DNA from: Gemmatimonadota bacterium
GTDB taxonomy: Bacteria; Gemmatimonadota; Gemmatimonadetes; Longimicrobiales; Gaopeijiaceae
NCBI GenBank assembly: GCA_028873825.1
Contig: JAPPNM010000074.1
Span: forward strand, 1 to 42,681
Direction: 5' to 3'
Length of the DNA stretch: 42,681 bases
Part shown: positions 1 through 7,900 of the stretch, piece by piece
Layout: each line of letters opens with the position of its first letter
Position numbering within the stretch: the stretch's first letter is position 1
Notes under the pieces: generated by a model
Seen by the model: only the letters and a program-made list of their open reading frames with translations
Databases searched by the model: none
Told to the model about the DNA's origin: nothing
Translations under genes and position numbers: made by a program

Positions 1-51
1 GCAGTCCGTGGATAAAGCCGCCCGAGCACCGAGAGCGGCGAGGCGCCGGGC
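1..51 (+). repeat. Dispersed repeat, copy A
   Basis: Bases 14-51 are identical over 38 bp to the reverse complement of 42644-42681 at the other end of the window. A third, diverged copy lies at 40881-40943, and shares with this copy the flank reading GGATAA and the core GGCGAGGCGCCGGGC. It lies outside any gene, downstream of the minus-strand operon. The core can fold on itself (GGCGCC is palindromic), as REP-like intergenic repeats often do. The family is not one I can name. Confidence 0.75.
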
Positions 52-102
52 CGGGGGGATTTTGTCCACGGGCTGTTAGGGGCCTTCAATGGGGGCGTTC
101 GG

Positions 103-1089
103 TCATCCCGCCGATCCTCGAATCAGCACGATTCGGATCCTCTCGGCCTTCCGATCCGGCAGCTCGATCTCCTTCTCCTCTCCCTCGCGGGCTCCGAACA
201 GCGCGTGGCCGACGGGGGAGTCGCGCGAAACCTCCCCCCTGTCCCAGTCCGGCTCGCGACCGACCACCGTACGCGCGACGATCTCGCGGGTCTCGAAGTC
301 GTACACCCAGACCCTGTCTCCCACCTCCACCCTGCGCGCGGGCTTCGGATCCGGCGGATCGGCCGGCCACCTCATCGAGCCGAGCTGGCCGCGAACGAAG
401 CTCATCGCCCGGCGCCTGTCGGCCGGGACGCCCACGGCGTCCTCCATCTCCCGCAGAAAGCGGCGCGCAACTTCGCGCCCGGCCAGGGAGCGGCGCCACG
501 CTCCGCGAGCCTCGGCCGGAAAGCGCCTCTCCGCGTAGGTTCGCTCGGCTTCGCGGAACGCCTCCCCCGATTTGGCGGCGTGGAACGAAAGGTGGGTGTC
601 GAGGACCTCGGCGATGTCCTCGTTCACGTTGTCCGCGATGTCGAAGCGGGCGAACTGCCGGTTGCGGACGCTTCCCCGTCCCGCCGGGAAGTGGAATCTC
701 CAGCGGCGACCGTCCTCCGAAATCGCCAGCTGGACGGCCCGGATCGAGCAGTCGTCGAACGGGTGACCCCCCGGAGCCGGCGCCGATTCGGCCACCGCTC
801 CGATCTTGACGAGGATGCGCGGATCGCCGGGAGGATGGCACAGCGCGAAGTCGACGGCGCCGGCCGGGGTCTCGAAACCGGGCGCCACCGCGTCCGTGTC
901 CCCGACGTCCCATCCGAGGTGGCGCAGGAGGGGCAGGAGGACGCGGTCCACGACATCGCGCCCGGTCGCGAAGCCGCCCTGTTCGAATTCGCTCGCCAAG
1001 TCGCCGAGCCTTTCGGCGAGGGACTCGATGCGCGAGCGGCGGTCGAAGAGGGGCAGCCCGTCAACCGGGTCGTCCGCCCTCTCGCTCAC
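103..1089 (-). CDS. HsdR-N-like (degenerate PD-(D/E)XK) domain fused to a GreA/GreB C-terminal domain
   Basis: 328 aa. The GTG start at 1089 overlaps the stop of the upstream ATPase (GTGA), so the two are probably translationally coupled. Residues about 20-210 follow the HsdR-N-type restriction-nuclease fold: LLPLLRHLGWDV (51-62), VDFAL (79-83) with the usual Asp, then ILVK (92-95) where active members have IEVK. The acidic residue before the Lys is therefore Leu, and the nuclease is probably inactive. Residues about 252-328 align with the FKBP-like C-terminal domain of GreA/GreB, including the SPVGHALFG segment (family: SPIARGLIG). The Gre N-terminal coiled coil that reaches the RNA polymerase active site is absent. 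Known biology: the Gre C-domain binds the rim of the polymerase secondary channel. Inference: the protein tethers the partner ATPase/nuclease to polymerase or to DNA. Domain calls are from reading motifs only. Confidence 0.75.
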   Translation of the reverse strand: MSERADDPVDGLPLFDRRSRIESLAERLGDLASEFEQGGFATGRDVVDRVLLPLLRHLGWDVGDTDAVAPGFETPAGAVDFALCHPPGDPRILVKIGAVAESAPAPGGHPFDDCSIRAVQLAISEDGRRWRFHFPAGRGSVRNRQFARFDIADNVNEDIAEVLDTHLSFHAAKSGEAFREAERTYAERRFPAEARGAWRRSLAGREVARRFLREMEDAVGVPADRRRAMSFVRGQLGSMRWPADPPDPKPARRVEVGDRVWVYDFETREIVARTVVGREPDWDRGEVSRDSPVGHALFGAREGEEKEIELPDRKAERIRIVLIRGSAG

Positions 1090-3542
1090 CCCGCTCCCAG
1101 CGCGACGATCCTCGCCCCCCGGTCCTCCAGGTCCGCCGCCATGGCCGGATGGCAGGTGAACAGGAACACCTGGCGCTCCTCCGCCACCCGCTCCAGCAGC
1201 TCGAAGGCGCGGTCGCGGCGCGACGCGTCCCAGTTGACGAGCGCCTCGTCCATGAAGAGAGGCAGACGTTCCCCGCCGGCGTCGAGGTGGTCGATGATGG
1301 CGAGGCGGAGCGCCAGGTAGATCTGCTCCCTGGTGCCCTGTGAGAGGGGCTCGCCGACCTGCCGCCGCTCCGGGGCCGCCGGGCCGCGCAGGTAGAAGGA
1401 CTCGTCGCCCGGATCGCCGATCTCGATGCGGTCGTAGCGGCCCCGGGTGAGGTGGCGCAGGTGTCCCCCGGCCCGGAGCAGCAGGTCGGGCTGGTGTTCG
1501 TCGCGGAAGCGGCGGTCCGCGACCCGTACGAGGCGAGCGAGCACGAAGGCCCGGTCCCGGCGCTCCCGAGCATCGCGGATCAGCCGCTTGACCGCCGCGA
1601 CGCGGCCCTCGATGCGATCCGCCGTGTCGCCCTCCCGGAGGTGGCGGATCTCCGAGTCCAGCCGGCCGGCCTCGCCTTGCAGCTCCTCGGCCCGTCCGGT
1701 CAGCTCGTCGACCCGCGCGTCGGCCTCGTCCAACCGCCCGGAGAGCGAATCCCACCGCTCCCCGGTCTCCTCCGCCCCGCGGATCTCGCCCTCGATTTCG
1801 GCGAGATCGGAGTGCTGCCGCTCCAGCTCGGCCCGCAGCTGTTCCGCACGGTGCAGGTCGTCGAGGCGCCGCCGCGCCGCCGCCGCGCCCCGCCCGGCAT
1901 CCCCGTCCCCGAGGCCGAGCAGCCGCTCCTCGAAGGCGGCAAGACGGCCAGCCGCCAGGGTGGCGTCCAGCTCCCGCCCCTTGATTCGGCTGCGGTTCCG
2001 CAGGTCCGCCAGCAGCTCCACCATGCGCTCGATCGCGGTGACCAGGTCGTACCCGGGCGATTCCAGCAAGGGTGCCCGCACGGGGAGCCCGCGCAGACTC
2101 TGAACGGCCGCGCGCCTCGCGACCTCCTCGCTCTCCTCGAGCCCGCGCAGTTCGGTCCGCCTGCCCTTTTCCGCGGCCGCGAACGCCTTCCCGTAACGCT
2201 TGGCGTGGCGTACGGTGTCGAGCCACAGGACCAGCATGAACAACCCCAGGACGCCTACGCCGACGCCCACCAGAAACACCATCTCCGGGCTTACCTCGAC
2301 CGCGGGGGCGGGGCGCAGCAGACCCGGGAAGAAACGGCCCGCCACCGCCGCCGCGCCCCCGAGCGCGACGCCCGCCACCCCCGACCACAGCCGCCCCCGG
2401 CCCGAAGGGGCCGCCTGGCGGAGGCCGTCGAGCGCCTCTTCGCGCAGGCCCTCCTCGGCGATCTTGCGCTGTTCCCGCTTGATCTCGTAAACGCCGACCA
2501 TCTCGCGAAGGTCGCCGACCGGAATCGCCAGAAGCAGCTCCTGGTCCACCTCCTCCCAGGGCACCGAAAACAGGCGTTCCCGCAGCTCGCTCAGGCGTTC
2601 GTCGACCTCCTCCGGGCCCCCGCCCGCCCCCGCCGCCCCGCCGCTCAGCGCCTCCACCCGCCCGGCCGCGTTGCGCGCCGCCCGTCGCAGCTCCTCCAGT
2701 CGCGCCTCGGGGTCGGTGGGCAGCCCCTCCAGCTCCCCGGCCGCCCCGCCCCTGGCGCGCAGCTCTCCGATTCGCTCCAGCGTCCGCCGCACGGGAAGCA
2801 GCCGGTTCAGCCGGTCTTCCAGCACCCCGCGGCGCTCCCGCACCCCCTCCCGCTCCTCCCGGAGACTCCTCAGCTCGTCCTCCGCGGCGGCCTGCGCGGC
2901 CACCTTCTCCCTTAGGGTCCGGTCGCGCTCCAGCACCTCGCGCCGCCGCGCCCTCAGCTCCCGAAGCTCGCGCTGCAACGTTCGCGCACGGGGCCGCCCG
3001 CGCCGGTCGGGACGCCAGAGCCGCACGGCCTCGTCGTCGAACTCCGCCGCCACCGCCCGCGCGGGCCGCAGGTCGGGAGCGGCCATCGCCCCCACCAGCC
3101 GGTCCTGCACCAGCTCCCAGCTCTCGCGCTCCAGCCCGGCGAGCTCGGACAGGGTGAGAGCGTACACCTGCCGGAAGACGACGCGCGCCACATGGCCCGC
3201 GGCGGGCACCGGCCGGTTGCCGATGTTCTCCGTATGTCCCGCAACCGTCAGCGTGCAGCGGCCGGACGAGAGAAGGCGCCGACGTACCCGCTGAGTCGTG
3301 CCGTCGTCCAGCCGAAGGACCGCCCCTCCCTCCGGATCGCCCCCGGCCCACGGCGCGTAGGGGTGACGCGCCCGCGTCGCGGGGCGAAAACCGTAAAGTA
3401 AAGTTGACAAAAAGTCAAAAAAAGTTGACTTTCCGCTCTCGTTCGGCCCCATCACGACGACGATCGAGGGTAGCGGATCGTCCCCGGTCGAGAGTTCCGC
3501 CAGGCAACCGTAGCGGACGACGCGAACGGACTCGAACCTCAT
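1086..3542 (-). CDS. YhaN-like SbcC/Rad50-family ATPase
   Basis: 818 aa. The ATG at 3542 overlaps the stop of the metallophosphoesterase (ATGA). It has an N-terminal Walker A, GPNESGKST (32-40), a long Arg/Glu/Leu-rich coiled-coil middle, an ABC signature LSQGTREQ near 733, a Walker B LPLFMDEALVNWD near 760-772 and an H-loop FTCH near 795. This is the SMC/Rad50 head split by a coiled coil. Near the middle (about 395-460) lie two hydrophobic stretches, one reading MVFLVGVGVGVLGLFMLVLW, as in Bacillus YhaN, so the protein is probably membrane-anchored. The partner is the YhaO/SbcD-like gene upstream. Expected role: ATP-driven clamping of DNA ends for the nuclease partner. The segment just after Walker A uses very AT-rich codons unlike the rest of the gene. 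It could also be annotated as AAA family ATPase or DUF2813. Confidence 0.85.
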   Translation of the reverse strand: MRFESVRVVRYGCLAELSTGDDPLPSIVVVMGPNESGKSTFFDFLSTLLYGFRPATRARHPYAPWAGGDPEGGAVLRLDDGTTQRVRRRLLSSGRCTLTVAGHTENIGNRPVPAAGHVARVVFRQVYALTLSELAGLERESWELVQDRLVGAMAAPDLRPARAVAAEFDDEAVRLWRPDRRGRPRARTLQRELRELRARRREVLERDRTLREKVAAQAAAEDELRSLREEREGVRERRGVLEDRLNRLLPVRRTLERIGELRARGGAAGELEGLPTDPEARLEELRRAARNAAGRVEALSGGAAGAGGGPEEVDERLSELRERLFSVPWEEVDQELLLAIPVGDLREMVGVYEIKREQRKIAEEGLREEALDGLRQAAPSGRGRLWSGVAGVALGGAAAVAGRFFPGLLRPAPAVEVSPEMVFLVGVGVGVLGLFMLVLWLDTVRHAKRYGKAFAAAEKGRRTELRGLEESEEVARRAAVQSLRGLPVRAPLLESPGYDLVTAIERMVELLADLRNRSRIKGRELDATLAAGRLAAFEERLLGLGDGDAGRGAAAARRRLDDLHRAEQLRAELERQHSDLAEIEGEIRGAEETGERWDSLSGRLDEADARVDELTGRAEELQGEAGRLDSEIRHLREGDTADRIEGRVAAVKRLIRDARERRDRAFVLARLVRVADRRFRDEHQPDLLLRAGGHLRHLTRGRYDRIEIGDPGDESFYLRGPAAPERRQVGEPLSQGTREQIYLALRLAIIDHLDAGGERLPLFMDEALVNWDASRRDRAFELLERVAEERQVFLFTCHPAMAADLEDRGARIVALGAG

Positions 3543-4792
3543 TCGGCGGAGCCGTCCGCGGTGAGCATGCGGGTCAGGATCTCCTCCGGAGCGCCCTCCA
3601 GCAGACGCCGCAGGTAGTCGTCGGCGGAGCCGTCGCGCTCCGCGTCGAAGCCGGCGAGATCCGTCTCCGCAAGGCCGAGGCGCTCGTCCCCCTCCCGTAC
3701 CTCCCGGCACAGCCGCAGGGCGGCGCCCAGCGCATCGTGGCGGCCCGCATGGTCCTCGACCCGGGCGGGAGGATGCACGCCGGCCGTGCGGACTTCGCAA
3801 CCGAGGACGTCCAGCCGCTCGACAAGGTCGTCCGCGATCGCCTCCAGCTCCTCCGGTTCGCGCAGCTCGCGCCAGAGGGGCGAAGGCCCGGAGAGTTCGG
3901 CCACGATCATCCACTCGGTGTCCTTCTCGCCCGGGTCCGCCGAGCGCGCGCGCTCCCAGGCGGCCGCCACCGGACGCACGAGCGCCCCGAGCGTGCGCGC
4001 CTCCCCCAGCCCCCCCACCGCCAGCTTCTCCCAGCGCACCCGCGAGAACTCGCGGAACCGAACCGCGGGGTGGGCCGGATCGCCCAGATCCACGAGCAGC
4101 CCCCCCTTGGGACCGGTCTCGCCCGGAGTGCGTCCCTGGAGGTTGCCGCAGTAGTGCACCGGGGGATCGCCGGAGAGCTCCTGGCGCCGGTGGACATGCC
4201 CCAGCGCCCAGTAGTGGAAGCCGGCGGCGCGCAGCCGCCCGAGGTCGGAGGGGGCGTAGGGACGGTGGACCGCGCCCCCGCGGGCGGACGCGACCAGGGT
4301 GTGCAGGAGCGCCGCCTGGGGGAGGGGGGTGCCGGAGACCGGGCGAAGCCGCCGCGAAAGGTCGCTCGTGACGCGCCCGGTGGCGTGGCCGGCCGCGGTG
4401 ACGTACCCCGCCGCGGAGCCGTCCGGCCTCCGGATCGTGACCGCGACCGGTTCCTCGCCGGAGGCGACGGTGACGTTGCCGGGCAGGCCGAGGGCGCCCG
4501 CGCGAGGCCCGCTCCCCGGGTCGTGGTTGCCGGTGGCGTAGACGACCTGGATGCCCGCGGCGCCGAGCCGCTCGAGCTGGGCCAGCAGAAAGCGTTCGGT
4601 GGCGAACGACGGACGGGGCCCGTCGAAGAGGTCGCCGGCGATCAGCACCGCGTCGACCTTTCGGGCGACCGCGAGGTCCACGCACCGGGCGAGGGCGTCG
4701 CGCAAGGCCTGGCGCAGCCGGTTCCGCACGGCCTCCGAGCGGCCGCCGAAGGCGGTGTCGAGGTGAACGTCCGCGATGTGGATGAAACGCAT
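3539..4792 (-). CDS. YhaO/SbcD-like DNA repair metallophosphoesterase
   Basis: 417 aa. The start is the ATG at 4792 (MRFIHIADVHLD), the canonical opening of SbcD/Mre11 nucleases. Metal-ligand motifs are visible in order: D8 and H10 (ADVHLD), GDLFDG near 52, GNHD near 90, an HT pair (LLHTLV) near 170 and GHVH near 200. After about 250 the capping region is family-specific. Members cut DNA ends as a complex with an SbcC/Rad50-type ATPase, which here is the next gene, overlapping by ATGA. It is the first gene of the three-gene operon. The 140-bp divergent gap to the glutamate dehydrogenase gene must hold promoters for both directions; I see no clear consensus box. The length fits YhaO (about 410 aa). 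Confidence 0.85.
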   Translation of the reverse strand: MRFIHIADVHLDTAFGGRSEAVRNRLRQALRDALARCVDLAVARKVDAVLIAGDLFDGPRPSFATERFLLAQLERLGAAGIQVVYATGNHDPGSGPRAGALGLPGNVTVASGEEPVAVTIRRPDGSAAGYVTAAGHATGRVTSDLSRRLRPVSGTPLPQAALLHTLVASARGGAVHRPYAPSDLGRLRAAGFHYWALGHVHRRQELSGDPPVHYCGNLQGRTPGETGPKGGLLVDLGDPAHPAVRFREFSRVRWEKLAVGGLGEARTLGALVRPVAAAWERARSADPGEKDTEWMIVAELSGPSPLWRELREPEELEAIADDLVERLDVLGCEVRTAGVHPPARVEDHAGRHDALGAALRLCREVREGDERLGLAETDLAGFDAERDGSADDYLRRLLEGAPEEILTRMLTADGSAE

Positions 4793-4932
4793 CGGCCGAC
4801 TCCGGAGCTTTGGTGGGCGCCGACGGGTTGAAAGGTAACGTCTGGCGGCGGGGGCGGCGGCCGGATTACTGTTGGGCGCCGTTCGAATCTCCCTCGCTTC
4901 GCACCGCTTATCCAGAGCCACCGCGTGACGAA

Positions 4933-7900
4933 ATGACCGAGCCGGGTCCCGCCGCTCCAACCGCGGCCGATTCAACAGTCGTCGGCGAAGTGCTCCGGAC
5001 CCTGCGCCGCACGGCCGGGGACGACCGCTACCGCCTCCTGGAGAAGTTCGTCCCCTTCTTCCTGGGCAAGGCGACCGCGGAACTGCTCGAGGAACGGGCG
5101 CCCGAGGACCTGGGCCGGATGTGCGTCGACTCGCTCGACTTCCTGGACCGCAGCCGTCCGGACCGCGTCGACGTGGAGGTCGCCAATCCGGTCCGGGACG
5201 GGGGCCGCTGGTCGGCACCGGTCACGATCATCCGGACCAACGTCTCCGAACGGCCCTTCATCGTCGACACCATCCGGGAGTTCCTCTCCTCGCAGGACCT
5301 GCAGATCATGCACTTCGCGTACCCGCTCATGACCGTGGAACGGGACGACGAAGGCCGGATCGCCGATCTGCTGGCCCCCGGAGAGCGTACCCGCACCGAG
5401 TCGATGGTCTACGCGGAGGTGGCGCAGGTCGCCGACCCGGCCGTGCGCGAGTCGCTGCGGGCCGAGACGGCGCGGCGCCTGGAGGACGTGGTGAAGGCCA
5501 CCGACGACTTCGGCCTCATGGTCGACAAGATCGGCGACGTGGTTTCGGAGCTGGGCTTCCGCCTGCGCGACGTGCCCGGCCGCCGTGAAGAGTTCCGCGA
5601 AATCCAGGCGTTCCTGCGCTGGCTGCGCGACGGGGGCTTCGTCTTCCTCGGGTATCGCTCCTACACCTTCCGGCCGCTCGAACCGGGAGGAGAGGAAGCG
5701 GTCACCCTCGACCCCGGGTCGGGGCTGGGCGTGCTCCAGGAGGAGGAGTCGTCGGCCTACGCGCAACCGGTCCCCGTCAGCCAGCTCTCCGGCGGGATGC
5801 GCGAGAGGGCGCTTTCCGGCCCGGTGCTCATCATCAGCAAGACGAACGCCGAATCGACCGTCCACCGCCACGCGCGCATGGACTACATCGGCGTCAGGAA
5901 GATGCGGAAAGACGGCTCGATCGCCGGCGAGCACCGCTTCCTGGGGCTCTTCACCTCCAGGGCCTACTCCGAGCCCGCGCAGGACATCCCCATCCTGCGG
6001 CGGAAGCTGGCGGAGATCATCGAGCTGGCCGGCGCGTCCGAGGGGTCGCACGACTACAAGGAGATCATCACGATCTTCGGCTCCCTTCCCAAGGAGGAGC
6101 TCTTCCTAGCGACCGCCGGGGAGATCGCGAAGGACATCCGCGCCATCTCGAGCCGCTACAACACCTCGGAGGTGTTCGTAACGGTGCGGCGGGACCAGCT
6201 CGGACGCGGCGTGTCCATCATGGTCGTGCTGCCGCGCACGCGCTTCTCGGGCACCTTCCGCCGGGAGCTCGAGAGCGAGCTGGTCAATCGCTACGGGGCC
6301 GAGGTCCTGAACTATCACCTCGCGCTGGGCGAGGGACACCAGGCGCGCCTCCACTTCTATCTGGGCGGTCCGCCCGAGCGCCTCGACGAGATCGAGTGGC
6401 GGGAGCTCAGGGCCACGGTCACCAGCCTTACGCGGTCGTGGCTCGACGAGGTGCGGGACCTGCTGGCCGAGGAGCGTCCGCCCGACGTGGCGGGTCGCAT
6501 GGCCCGGCACTACGCGAGCGCCTTCGCGCCCGAATACAGGGCCGCCACCGATCCCGCGACGGCGGTGCGGGACATCGTGGAGCTAGAGGCCATGAAGGCC
6601 GAGGGGCGCATGGAGTCCGTCCTGTTCTTCGACGACTCGAAGACCGGCGGCGAATTCGACCTCAAGGTGTACATCCGCGAGCACCGGATCATCCTGTCGG
6701 ACTTCATGCCGGTGCTGGAGAACTGCGGCCTGCGGGTGATCGCCGTCTCGCTCTTCGAGCTGCGCGAGGGAGGCGGAGAAGCCGATTCCTCGATCTACGC
6801 CTTCGACGTGCAGACGTCGGCCGGGGACCGCGTCGACGTGGACGCGCTCGGCGGGGTGCTCTCGGAAGCGATCCTGGCCGTGCGAGCCGGCGACGCCACC
6901 AACGACTCCTTCAACCGGCTGGTGCGGCGCGCCGGGATGGCGTGGCGCGAGGTCGAGGTGTTGCGCGCATACGCGCACTACGCCTTCCAGATCGGGGCCG
7001 TGCCGAGCCGGCAGGTGCTGCGCTCCGCGCTGAAGGACCACCCGAGAATCGGGCTCCTCCTCTTTCGGCTCTTCGAGACCCGCTTCGATCCGGCGAGGGG
7101 AGACGGCACGCGCGGGCGGGAGGCGAAGGCAGCCGAGCTGAGGAGCGAGATCGGCGAGGAGCTGGCTGGGGTGAGCTCGCTCGCCTACGACAGGGCGCTG
7201 CGGGCCTTCCAGACCGTCATCGAGAGCACGGTCCGCACGAACTACTACCGCGGCGGCGCGCGCACGCCGACGGTCCGCTCGGGGGGCGTTCCGTACCTCT
7301 CCTTCAAGTTCGACTCCGAGCGGCTGCAGCCCGTGTCGAAGAGCCGGCTCATGTACGAGGTGTGGGTGCGGTCGTCGCGGATGGAGGGGATCCACCTGCG
7401 GGGCGCGGCGGTGGCGCGGGGCGGGATCCGCCACTCGGACAGGCCCGACGACTTCCGCGCCGAGGTGATGGGGCTGGTGCTCACCCAGATGGTCAAGAAC
7501 GCGGTGATAGTGCCGAGCGGGTCGAAGGGAGGGTTCGTCTGCCTGCGGCAGCTGCCCGGCCGCGAGGCAACGGCTCGCGAGGCCCGCGAGCAGTACTGCA
7601 CCCTGATGCGCGGCCTGCTCGACGTCACGGACAACCTGGACGGGGAGGATTCGGCGCCGGAGGGCGTCGTCCGCTACGACGGTTTCGACCCCTATCTGGT
7701 CGTGGCCGCCGACAAGGGAACCGCGCCCTTCTCGGACACCGCCAACGCGGTCGCCGCCGAGTACGGCTTCTGGCTCGACGACGCCTTCGCCTCCGGGGGC
7801 TCGAACGGGTACGACCACAAGGAAGTGGGGATCACCGCGAAGGGGGCGTGGGAATCGGTCAAGCGGCACTTCCGCGAGATGGGCAGGGACATCGGCGAGG

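Noticed and set aside
103-3351. Very long minus-strand frame over the first two genes
   Set aside because: Only its last ~330 codons are protein-like; the rest is Gly/Arg-rich shadow of the YhaN-like gene.
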